Shown piece after piece: positions 15,572-22,433 of a DNA stretch of 30,514 nt. Under the pieces are notes generated by a model that saw nothing but the letters and a program-made list of their open reading frames with translations, did no database searches and was not told the origin of the DNA. The translations under genes were made by a program, and so were the position numbers. Numbering within the stretch: the stretch's first letter is position 1; each line of letters opens with the position of its first letter. The stretch spans positions 1 to 30,514 of the forward strand of contig JBPCMU010000034.1 in assembly GCA_051001975.1 (NCBI GenBank). Reading direction: 5' to 3'. This DNA comes from DATAEG01 sp051001975. GTDB taxonomy: Bacteria > Actinomycetota > Actinomycetes > Mycobacteriales > Jatrophihabitantaceae.

Positions 15572-16656
15572 CGGGCTTCGTCCCACCGCCCTACCCGTAC
15601 GAGCGGCTCGGCGAGCTGATCGCGATCGCGGACGCATTGCCGGGCGGCGCCGTCGACCTGTCGATCGGCACACCATGTGATCCGCCGCCGCCCGCGGTCG
15701 TCGCCGAACTGGGGCGGGGCCTGACCTCGCGCGGCTACCCACCGTCGATCGGTACCGCGCCGTTACGGGAGGCGGCGGCGCGCTGGATCTCCCGCCGGCT
15801 CGGCGCGGAGATCGACCCGGCGACGAACTTGGCTGCCTGCGTCGGCAGCAAGGAGTTCGTAGCGTCGGTGCCGCAGTACCTGAAGCTGCGCGACCCGAGC
15901 CGGGACACCGTGCTGTACCCGCAGATCAGCTACCCCACGTACGAGATGGGTGCGATCCTCGCCGGCTGCCGCGCTGTGCCGTATTCGACGTTGGCCGAGA
16001 TCGACGACCAGGACGCGCAGCGGGCGCTCTGCGTCTGGGTGAACTCGCCGGGCAACCCGACCGGCGAGCTGTTGGATCTGGCCGAAGCGGCCGACTGGGG
16101 ACGGCAACGGTCGGTGCCGGTCTTCTCCGACGAGTGCTACGCGGAGTTCAGCTTTGCGGCGCCGCCGACGACGATCCTGCGCAGCGGCACCGACGGCCTC
16201 ATCGCGGTGCATTCGTTGTCCAAGCGGGACAACTTCGCCGGTGCCCGGATCGGCTTCTACGCCGGGGACGCGGCGCTGGTGGACTACCTGCGCGAGGTGC
16301 GCAAGCATGCCGGGTTGATGCCGCCCGGTCCGGTGCAGGCGGCAGCCATCCTCGCCCTGGACGACGACGCGCATGTCGATGCCCAACGCGACCGATACCT
16401 GGCCCGGTTGCGCCGGTTGCAGAGTGTCCTGGAGGCCTGTGGGATGTCCGCAGAGCTCCCGGCCGGAGCCTTCTACCTGTGGGTCGCAGCGCCCGGCGGT
16501 GACGCGTGGGGGGCGGCCCGCGAGCTGGCCCGTCGAGCCGGCATCGTCGCCTCGCCCGGCGAGTTCTACGGCGGTGCGTCGACCGGATACTTACGGCTGG
16601 CCGCCGTGGCCCCCGACGACCGCATCGAGCTGGCCGCAGATCGGGTCGGACGGTGA
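15568..16656 (+). CDS. Class I/II PLP aminotransferase (DapC-like; candidate 2-aminoadipate aminotransferase)
   Basis: The 362-residue fold-type I aminotransferase has SPGNPTG (Asn163), SDECYAEF (Asp188, Tyr191 region), the PLP lysine in HSLSKRDNFAG (Lys219) and the carboxylate-binding Arg in GARIGF (Arg227). By sequence style it belongs with the actinobacterial succinyl-diaminopimelate aminotransferases (DapC), which act on long dicarboxylic amino acids. Here it overlaps the dehydrogenase gene by ATGA, so it is translationally coupled to a catabolic enzyme and is not next to other dap genes. 2-Aminoadipate is a similar dicarboxylic substrate, and its conversion to 2-oxoadipate would supply the HglS-like enzyme. 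The substrate is inference; a true DapC role cannot be excluded. Confidence 0.85.
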   Translation: MTGFVPPPYPYERLGELIAIADALPGGAVDLSIGTPCDPPPPAVVAELGRGLTSRGYPPSIGTAPLREAAARWISRRLGAEIDPATNLAACVGSKEFVASVPQYLKLRDPSRDTVLYPQISYPTYEMGAILAGCRAVPYSTLAEIDDQDAQRALCVWVNSPGNPTGELLDLAEAADWGRQRSVPVFSDECYAEFSFAAPPTTILRSGTDGLIAVHSLSKRDNFAGARIGFYAGDAALVDYLREVRKHAGLMPPGPVQAAAILALDDDAHVDAQRDRYLARLRRLQSVLEACGMSAELPAGAFYLWVAAPGGDAWGAARELARRAGIVASPGEFYGGASTGYLRLAAVAPDDRIELAADRVGR

Positions 16657-16745
16657 TCGGGGAACGGCGCGCGTGAAGTCCGGAGGAGCTGGGTAGGGAC
16701 CGCCCGGACGCCGCGCACCGGCGGCGCGTCGCAGATGGGCGGAGC

Positions 16746-17459
16746 ATGACGGACACCTCGATCGCACCGGTCGGCTCGGCACCCAGTGGCGGCCCCCCGC
16801 GGCAGCGGCCGCCCCATCCCGGTGTTCGGATGCTCAGTGGTGGCACCGAGATCCGGCGCGCGGCCGAGCAACTGCTCGGCGAGAGCAGACGCGAACAGCT
16901 GCTGTCGTTGCCCGCCGGATCCGAGATCGAACGCACTCAGCGATGGCAGACGCATGTCGAGAACGCGCTCGAGCGCAACGTCACGACCCGCCGTCTGGCC
17001 AGCCTCGGTTCGGTCTCCGAAGATTGCCTGCGAGAGCTGCGATCGCTCACCGACCTCGGCATGAGCACGAGGGTGTTGTCGAAACTACCGACGCCGTTCA
17101 TGGTGACTGACCGGCGTCTGGCGATGGTCTATCTGCCGCACCAGGGCCCGGAGGGTCGGGCGGCCGTGCTGAGCGACCCGATAATGGTGGCACTGCTCGC
17201 GGACCTGTTCGATCGGCACTGGGAATCGGCCGCTGGTCTGCCGGATGGCGACCTGTCCACGGCCACAACGCTCAGCACCCGCCAGCGCGAGATCGGCGAT
17301 CTGCTTGCCTGCGGTCACACCGACGAGTCGGTGGCCCGGCGGCTGGGCGTATCGGTGCGGACGGTCCGGGCCGAGGTTGCTGCCTTGCGCGACACGCTCG
17401 GCGCGGACAGCCGATTCCAGGCCGGCGTCCGCTACGCGGCTGTACAGACGGGCCCCTGA
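16746..17459 (+). CDS. LuxR-type HTH regulator
   Basis: The 237-residue protein ends in a LuxR-type helix-turn-helix (about 174-232): LSTRQREIGDLLACGHTDES, then VARRLGVSVRTVRAEVAAL. The central part (TPFMVTDRRLAMVYLP) resembles the phospholipase-D/TrmB-like sensor region of actinobacterial orphan LuxR proteins. It has no receiver domain. The first about 30 residues are proline- and glycine-rich and may not be translated: an internal ATG (about residue 29) is an alternative start, and the GGAG in front of 16746 is very close to it. The gene lies 89 bp after the aminotransferase, reads in the same direction, and stops 4 bp before a strong terminator palindrome, so it closes the rightward part of the island. 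Confidence 0.8.
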   Translation: MTDTSIAPVGSAPSGGPPRQRPPHPGVRMLSGGTEIRRAAEQLLGESRREQLLSLPAGSEIERTQRWQTHVENALERNVTTRRLASLGSVSEDCLRELRSLTDLGMSTRVLSKLPTPFMVTDRRLAMVYLPHQGPEGRAAVLSDPIMVALLADLFDRHWESAAGLPDGDLSTATTLSTRQREIGDLLACGHTDESVARRLGVSVRTVRAEVAALRDTLGADSRFQAGVRYAAVQTGP

Positions 17460-17463
17460 ACGG

Positions 17464-17505
17464 TTTTGGCCGCCCAACCGTCTATATGACGGCGGGCGGC
17501 CAAAA
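17464..17505. terminator. Perfect bidirectional terminator palindrome, copy 1 of 2
   Basis: TTTTGGCCGCCC (17464-17475) pairs perfectly with GGGCGGCCAAAA (17494-17505), and inside it CCGTC (17478-17482) pairs with GACGG (17488-17492) around TATAT. The A/T ends give a U-tract on either strand, so it can end both the rightward LuxR gene (stop 17459) and the leftward aldehyde dehydrogenase gene (stop 17516). A second copy in the same orientation lies at 21288-21329. Confidence 0.8.
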
Positions 17506-17515
17506 GCGTGAGTGA

Positions 17516-19078
17516 TCAGCCGAACTGGACACCCTGGGCCAGCGGCAACTCCGTCGAGTAGTTGACCGTGTTGGTAGTGCGGCGCATATAGGCCTTCCAC
17601 GCGTCCGAGCCGGACTCCCGGCCACCGCCGGTCTCCTTCTCGCCGCCGAATGCGCCACCGATCTCCGCACCGGACGGGCCGATGTTCACGTTCGCAATAC
17701 CGCAGTCCGAACCGTCCGCCGAGACGAACCGCTCCGCCTCACGGGCGTTGAGCGTGAAGACCGACGACGACAGTCCTTGCGGCACGTCGTTGTGCAGTTC
17801 GAGTGCGCGGTCGAAGTCATCGAGGGGAGACTGCGACCCGAGCTTGTTCCCGTAGTCGAGTACGTAGACGATCGGTGCGAACGTCTCGGTCTTGATGACC
17901 TCGGTCTGCCCGGGCATCCGCACGATGGCCGGCTGCACGTAGTACGCATCGGGCGCCTCGTCGGCCAGCACCCGCTGGCCACCGGCGACGATCGTGCCGC
18001 CGTCGGCCACCGCCTTCTCGAGGGCTGCGGCGTAGCCGTCGTAGGCGGCCTTGTCGATCAGCGGGCCGACCAGAGTGCCGTCAGCCAGCGGCGAACCGAT
18101 AGGCAGGGTGGCGTACGCCGCGGCCACCTTGCTCACCACCTCGTCGACGACCGTGTCGTGGGCGATGACGCGGCGCAGCGAGGTGCAGCGCTGACCGGCG
18201 GTCCCGGCGGCACTGAACACAATGCCGCGAACGGTCAGGTCGAGGTCCGCCGACGGGGTGACGATGGCGGCGTTGTTGCCACCGAGTTCCAACAGCAGCC
18301 GGGCGAACCGGCCGGCCACCTTCGGCGCAACGGCCCGGCCCATCCGGGTGGAACCGGTTGCGCTGATAAGTGCAACGCGGGAGTCGGTGGTGAGCGCTTC
18401 GCCGACCTCGGCACCGCCGAGGATCACCGAGGAGATCCCCTCCGGTGCGCCGACGCGACGGGCCGCCTCGGCGACCAGCGCCTGGCAGGCCAGACCGGTC
18501 AGCAACGTCTTCTCCGACGGCTTCCAGACCACGGCGTCACCGCAGACGAGTGCGAGCGCGGTGTTCCACGACCAGACCGCGACCGGGAAGTTGAACGCGC
18601 TGATGACGCCGACGACACCCAGCGGGTGCCACTGCTCCATCATCCGGTGGCCCGGTCGCTCCGAGGCGATGGTCAGACCGAACAGCTGCCGGCTCAGGCC
18701 CACGGCCAGGTCGCAGATGTCGATCATCTCCTGGACCTCACCGAGGCCCTCGCTGCGGATCTTGCCGGCCTCGATCGAGACCAGCGCACCGAGGTCAGCC
18801 TTGTGCTCGCGCAGCAGTTCGCCGAGCTCGCGGACCAGTTGGCCGCGCACCGGAGCCGGCACGGTGCGCCACTGGATGAAGGCGTCCTGTGCCCGGCCGA
18901 TGGTCGAGGCAACCTCGTCCGCGGTGTGGGCGTGCAGCCGGGCGAGCTCGCCGCCGGTGATCGGCGTACGAGCGATCAGCTCGCTGGTGCCGTTGCCGTC
19001 GCCGAGATCGACACCGAGTCGCTGCAACACTGCGGTGGCTTCGGCCTTGACCTCGTCATGCGTGGGAAGGGTGGTCAT
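17516..19078 (-). CDS. ALDH7-type aminoadipate semialdehyde dehydrogenase
   Basis: The 520-residue NAD(P)-dependent aldehyde dehydrogenase has the full catalytic set: Asn163 in AFNFPVAVW, Lys186 in WKPSEK, Glu264 in LELGGNNAA and the nucleophile Cys298 in GTAGQRCTS. The ELGGNNA and GTAGQRCTxxRR combination is typical of the ALDH7/antiquitin group, which oxidises 2-aminoadipate 6-semialdehyde to 2-aminoadipate in lysine breakdown; most other ALDH classes have ELGGK. The ATG at 19078 is preceded by AGGAGAG with 5-6 bases spacing. Longer upstream frames lack homology. It lies 43 bp downstream of the lysine dehydrogenase-like gene, which would make the semialdehyde. Betaine or benzaldehyde dehydrogenase roles are less likely given the motif and partner. 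Confidence 0.88.
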   Translation of the reverse strand: MTTLPTHDEVKAEATAVLQRLGVDLGDGNGTSELIARTPITGGELARLHAHTADEVASTIGRAQDAFIQWRTVPAPVRGQLVRELGELLREHKADLGALVSIEAGKIRSEGLGEVQEMIDICDLAVGLSRQLFGLTIASERPGHRMMEQWHPLGVVGVISAFNFPVAVWSWNTALALVCGDAVVWKPSEKTLLTGLACQALVAEAARRVGAPEGISSVILGGAEVGEALTTDSRVALISATGSTRMGRAVAPKVAGRFARLLLELGGNNAAIVTPSADLDLTVRGIVFSAAGTAGQRCTSLRRVIAHDTVVDEVVSKVAAAYATLPIGSPLADGTLVGPLIDKAAYDGYAAALEKAVADGGTIVAGGQRVLADEAPDAYYVQPAIVRMPGQTEVIKTETFAPIVYVLDYGNKLGSQSPLDDFDRALELHNDVPQGLSSSVFTLNAREAERFVSADGSDCGIANVNIGPSGAEIGGAFGGEKETGGGRESGSDAWKAYMRRTTNTVNYSTELPLAQGVQFG

Positions 19079-19121
19079 CGTCGCTCTCCTAGTCAGGTCT
19101 CGATCGGCAAGCGGCTGCTGG

Positions 19122-20225
19122 TCAGACGGTGCCGAGCTCGCGGAACCGAGTGCCGTTCGTGGTGTCGAACAGGTCGTCGAGCCGGATCGCCTCCTGTGCG
19201 ATGAATCCGGTGCCGGGGAGTCGGCCCGCGGCGACCAGCTCGACGACGGCAACAGCGGAGGCGGCGGTCGTCCACGAGATGGCCCGCCAGGTGCGGCCGT
19301 TGATGTCCAGCGGCTGGTAGGCCCGCACATATTGCTTGCGGGTCAGCTGGCCGGCCGCGGTGTCGCCGATGCCGTTGGTGGTGCCTTCCACGGCGGCGTG
19401 CAGATAGACCACGTCGTCGTCCACCGGCGGCTTGGCGTTCACGAGGATCTCGCCGGCCAGCTCGCGACGCTCACGCAGGTTCAACTCGTCGAAGAAGAAC
19501 CGCATCAGCTCGAAGTGGCCGGGGTAGCGCATCGTCTTGTAGTCCAGACGCTGCACACGGCCTTCGTAGGTCTCGCACATGGTGCCGAGACCGCCCGACG
19601 TCAGTGATGCCTCGAGCTCGATACCGCCGATGACGACCCGCTCGTGCTCGCTCATCGCCGGGACCATCTGCCGAATGCCGCTGCGCAGCACCTCGCAGTC
19701 GTTGAGGTACTCGTTGACGACGCCCTCGGCCGACCAGTTGAACGCGTAGCCGAGCAGACCGGCGGGGTGCCGGGGCAGCGCGCCGACCTTCAGCTCGATG
19801 CTGCGGATCGTGGCGAACTGCTCGGCCAGAGATGCGCCCACGATGCCGATCAGGCCGGGGGCCAGGCCACACTGCGGAGCCAGTACGTGCTGCGGGTTCT
19901 GTGCGGCAAGCTGCATGACCCGCTGGGTGGTCGGCACGTCCTCGGTGAGGTCGAAGTAGTGGATCGCCACGTCGTAGGCGGCCTCGGCAACCGGCAGGTT
20001 CAGGTTGTACGGCAGGCAGGAGACGACCGCGTCGGCGCCCTTCAGTGCGGTCCGCAGCGCCTCTGCATCGCGCACGTCCAGCGCCTGGGTTTCGAAGGGC
20101 AGGTCGGTGCGTTCCCGGGCGTCGTAGGCGACGACGTCGAACCCAGCGTCGGCCAGCAACGTGGCGACTAGCTCACCCACCTTGCCCAGTCCGATGACAC
20201 GAACGGAGTTGATCAAGCGCGACAT
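19122..20225 (-). CDS. Lysine 6-dehydrogenase / saccharopine dehydrogenase family
   Basis: The 367-residue oxidoreductase has an N-terminal Rossmann fold, VIGLGKVGELVATLLADAGF, a catalytic segment APQCGLAPGLIGIVG and a C-terminal substrate domain with SAEGVVNEYLND, TSGGLGTM and LDYKTMRYPGHFELM. The last elements resemble those of Geobacillus L-lysine 6-dehydrogenase (LysDH), which deaminates lysine straight to aminoadipate semialdehyde/piperideine-6-carboxylate. Saccharopine reductase is the other activity in the family. Being first in an operon with an ALDH7 enzyme supports either. No lysine-ketoglutarate reductase gene is present, which favours the one-step LysDH. The start ATG at 20225 has GGAGAGG about 8 bases upstream. 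It is divergent from the second LysR gene. Confidence 0.8.
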   Translation of the reverse strand: MSRLINSVRVIGLGKVGELVATLLADAGFDVVAYDARERTDLPFETQALDVRDAEALRTALKGADAVVSCLPYNLNLPVAEAAYDVAIHYFDLTEDVPTTQRVMQLAAQNPQHVLAPQCGLAPGLIGIVGASLAEQFATIRSIELKVGALPRHPAGLLGYAFNWSAEGVVNEYLNDCEVLRSGIRQMVPAMSEHERVVIGGIELEASLTSGGLGTMCETYEGRVQRLDYKTMRYPGHFELMRFFFDELNLRERRELAGEILVNAKPPVDDDVVYLHAAVEGTTNGIGDTAAGQLTRKQYVRAYQPLDINGRTWRAISWTTAASAVAVVELVAAGRLPGTGFIAQEAIRLDDLFDTTNGTRFRELGTV

Positions 20226-20261
20226 GACCTACCTCTCCAGGAGTCGAATGCAACAGCAGTG

Positions 20262-20289
20262 CTTACGTTCTATGCGATGGTATCGTAAG
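20262..20289. promoter_or_regulatory. Candidate LysR operator in the divergent region
   Basis: CTTACG (20262-20267) and CGTAAG (20284-20289) form a perfect inverted repeat with a 16-bp spacer, 37 bp from the leftward dehydrogenase start and 48 bp from the rightward LysR start. It is the only clear symmetric element in this 111-bp region, and it is A/T-richer than its surroundings. Confidence 0.5.
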
Positions 20290-20336
20290 TTCAACTGTCG
20301 ACCGCCGGATTGAAGTGTGAGATCGAGGAGCCCGCT

Positions 20337-21272
20337 GTGAGCGTGTCCCGCGAGGCGCCCCGGCCGGCTCCGGCGGCTCAGGCAGATCTGGATGTCGGCC
20401 GGCTGCGGATGCTCCGCGAGGTCTCGCTGCGCGGCTCGATCGCCGCGGCCGCTCGGGCGCTGGGCTTGACCCCGTCGGCGGTCTCCCAGCAACTCGCCGT
20501 ACTCGAACGAGAAGCTGGTACCGCGCTGTTGGACCGGACCACCCGTGGGGTCGAACTCACGGGCGCCGGTCATGCGCTGTGCGACCGAGCCGAGCGCATC
20601 CTCGATCTGCTGGCGATGGCCCGCGCGGACCTGGACCGGATGAACGGTTCGGTCAGCGGCCCGGTTCGGCTGGCCACCGTGGCCAGTGCGGCCGCCACGA
20701 TCGTCTCCGCCGCGGTGTTGACGCTGCGTGACGCCCACCCCGATATCGAGGTCACCGTCCTGGCCGCCGACCCGTCGCGCAGTATCGGCCTACTGCAGTC
20801 CGGTGACGTCGACGTCGCGGTGGTGGACGAGTACGACCAGCAGCCGCTGGCGTTCCCCGATCACCTCGTCAGCCGCGCGCTGCGCAGTGAAGCGCTGGTC
20901 GTCGTCGCTCCGCCCGGGATGTTGCCGCAGCGGCGGATCCGGCTGGCCGAGTTGGCCGAGCGCGACTGGGTGATGCCCCCGCAGGACGCGGCTTGCGGCG
21001 CCGCGGTGCGGGCCGCCTGCCGGCGCGAGGGATTCGAGCCGCGGGTCCGGTGGGAGACCGACGACATGCTGCTGTTGGAGCGGGCCGTTGCCGCCGGGCA
21101 CGGCGTGGCGGTGCTGCCGCGATTGGCCGTAGCCTCCGAGCTCGGTGCAGTGCAGCTGCGGGAGTTGGTCCAGCCGGCCATTCATCGCGAGCTGCGCGCG
21201 ATCAGCCGGACCGGGTCCGATGCCCGGCCGGTGGTGCGCGCCGTGGTCGACGCGCTCGCAGCACAGGCCTGA
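20337..21272 (+). CDS. LysR-family transcriptional regulator (second), probable lysine-catabolism regulator
   Basis: The 311-residue product has the LysR winged helix (LREVSLRGSIAAAARALGLT, then PSAVSQQLAVLEREAG) and the effector domain with LLQSGDVDVAVVDEYDQQP and AVAAGHGVAVLPRLA. The GTG at 20337 is chosen because GAGGAG lies 6 bases upstream; an in-frame TTG at 20310 lacks a ribosome site. It is divergent from the lysine dehydrogenase/ALDH operon with a shared 111-bp control region and a palindromic site. It is therefore the likely direct regulator, with lysine or a catabolite as effector (inference). It shares overall style with the LysR at 10343-11254, so the two may be paralogues that split control of upper and lower pathway. 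Confidence 0.9.
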   Translation: MSVSREAPRPAPAAQADLDVGRLRMLREVSLRGSIAAAARALGLTPSAVSQQLAVLEREAGTALLDRTTRGVELTGAGHALCDRAERILDLLAMARADLDRMNGSVSGPVRLATVASAAATIVSAAVLTLRDAHPDIEVTVLAADPSRSIGLLQSGDVDVAVVDEYDQQPLAFPDHLVSRALRSEALVVVAPPGMLPQRRIRLAELAERDWVMPPQDAACGAAVRAACRREGFEPRVRWETDDMLLLERAVAAGHGVAVLPRLAVASELGAVQLRELVQPAIHRELRAISRTGSDARPVVRAVVDALAAQA

Positions 21273-21287
21273 CTCGAATCGCGATGG

Positions 21288-21329
21288 TTTTGGCCGGCCA
21301 GCCCGGCATTTGACGGCGGGCGGCCAAAA
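21288..21329. terminator. Bidirectional terminator palindrome, copy 2 of 2
   Basis: TTTTGGCCGGCC (21288-21299) pairs with GGGCGGCCAAAA (21318-21329) with a single mismatch. The right half, from TGACGG to AAAAGCG, is identical to copy 1 (17487-17508). It separates the stops of the rightward LysR gene (21272) and the leftward O-methyltransferase gene (21340). Confidence 0.75.
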
Positions 21330-21339
21330 GCGGATTGAT

Positions 21340-21978
21340 CTAACGCTTGACCGCGACCAGCAATCCGTCGCCGACCGGGAGCAACGCCGGGATGAGGCGC
21401 TCGTCCTCGCGGACGGCCTTGACCAGATCGCGGACGGCCGTGGTGCCGTCGTCGCGCGCTGCCGGGTCGGCGACCCGATCGCCGCGCAGGGAATTGTCGA
21501 ACGCGACGACGCCGCCGCTACGCAGCAGCCGCACGGCCTGATGGTAGTAGTCGCCGTAGGCCACCTTGTCAGCGTCGACGAACACGAGGTCGTAGGCGGC
21601 GTCGGTCAGGCGGGGCAGCACCTCGCCGGCCGCGCCGTTGATGGTGCGGAACCGGGATGCGCCGAAGCCGGCCTCGGCGTAGGCGTCCCGGGCCGCCTTC
21701 TGGTTTTCCGGTTCGATGTCGACGGTGGTGAGCACACTGTCGGCTTGCATGCCGCGCATCAACCACACCCCGGAGGTGCCTGCGCCGGTACCCACCTCGA
21801 CCACAGCGCGGGCGCCGAGCGCGGCGGCGAGAAATCGCAGTGTGGCACCGCCGGCCGGGCCGATCGGGATGCAGCCGAGCTCGTGCCCTCGAGCTCGGGC
21901 CGAGGTGAGCACCTCGTCCTCCTCGACGTAGTTCTCGACGAAGGTCAAACTCGGGACACCCAGCATCGCGTCTGCCAT
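21340..21978 (-). CDS. O-methyltransferase (Rv1220c-like)
   Basis: This 212-residue SAM-dependent enzyme is of the catechol/caffeoyl-CoA O-methyltransferase type. Motif I is VVEVGTGAGTSGVWL, with VDIEPEN as the acidic strand end binding SAM ribose. The metal-site region is DLVFVDADKVAYGDYYHQA, then RSGGVVAFDNSLRGDRV. Position next to sigE on the opposite strand is the same as for M. tuberculosis Rv1220c, so this is the conserved neighbour; its substrate is not known. The ATG at 21978 is preceded on its strand by TAAGCT and exactly 7 bases, indicating a leaderless transcript. Confidence 0.9.
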   Translation of the reverse strand: MADAMLGVPSLTFVENYVEEDEVLTSARARGHELGCIPIGPAGGATLRFLAAALGARAVVEVGTGAGTSGVWLMRGMQADSVLTTVDIEPENQKAARDAYAEAGFGASRFRTINGAAGEVLPRLTDAAYDLVFVDADKVAYGDYYHQAVRLLRSGGVVAFDNSLRGDRVADPAARDDGTTAVRDLVKAVREDERLIPALLPVGDGLLVAVKR

Positions 21979-21985
21979 GTCCGCG

Positions 21986-21991
21986 AGCTTA
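21986..21991 (-). promoter_or_regulatory. -10 box of leaderless O-methyltransferase gene
   Basis: TAAGCT (minus strand, 21991 to 21986) stands 7 bases before the ATG. This is the same hexamer as in front of the first LysR gene. Confidence 0.45.
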
Positions 21992-22033
21992 GAGCCTTCA
22001 GAGGGCCACGTCGCCGACCCGGTGGGAGCGCCG

Positions 22034-22390
22034 TCAGAAGTTCAACAGGGTCAGCAACTGCGCTGGCAGACCGACCCCCGCTACCCCGAGCCACGCTGAC
22101 CTGCGCACCCAGCACCAACCACGGTGGCCCTTCGCCCGCTGCACGGCGAACGCCGCGACAAGAGCGGCAGCCAGCAGCCCCAGCAGCAGATATCCGATCC
22201 AGCGCTGATGGATGGCGGCGACGGTAACGACAACAGCGATTGCCCAGACAATGAGGCCGACCGCGACCGGCGCCTTCGTCAGCATCGCGTCGGGGTCGCG
22301 CCACGGCTGCCGGATGGCGACGCCGCAGTGACACGGCGCGATGGGTGTGGCCGACGTGGTCAGTTCCGGAGTCCCGGGCGAGGCCGACAT
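22034..22390 (-). CDS. Small predicted membrane protein
   Basis: The reading frame from ATG 22390 encodes 118 residues. A short hydrophilic head with a CHC pair (APCHCGVAIRQPW) is followed by two hydrophobic spans (APVAVGLIVWAIAVVVTVAA and IGYLLLGLLAAALVAAFAV) and a weakly hydrophobic tail. I do not recognise the family. Continuous membrane-like composition argues for a real gene, as does the direction shared with the O-methyltransferase 55 bp downstream. The longer frame starting at 22426 is possible but would run into the start region of the divergent gene at 22434. Confidence 0.5.
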   Translation of the reverse strand: MSASPGTPELTTSATPIAPCHCGVAIRQPWRDPDAMLTKAPVAVGLIVWAIAVVVTVAAIHQRWIGYLLLGLLAAALVAAFAVQRAKGHRGWCWVRRSAWLGVAGVGLPAQLLTLLNF

Positions 22391-22433
22391 GTGCCCAGCC
22401 TTACCCGTCGGGACTGGCTGCCACACTCGGCGG

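Noticed and set aside
14039..15742. 567-codon open frame on the minus strand across the FAD/Fe-S dehydrogenase gene
   Set aside because: High-GC shadow frame: arginine/histidine-rich translation without domains, fully opposite a gene with clear FAD and Fe-S motifs.
15568..16656. Calling the aminotransferase dapC outright
   Set aside because: Sequence style fits DapC, but coupling to the catabolic dehydrogenase and absence of other dap genes leave the substrate open.
17464..21329. Insertion sequence or integron-like element bounded by the two palindromes
   Set aside because: No transposase, integrase or target duplications are present; each copy sits where a terminator is needed.
21145..22227. 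360-codon plus-strand frame across the O-methyltransferase gene
   Set aside because: Opposite-strand shadow; the minus-strand methyltransferase has intact SAM motifs.
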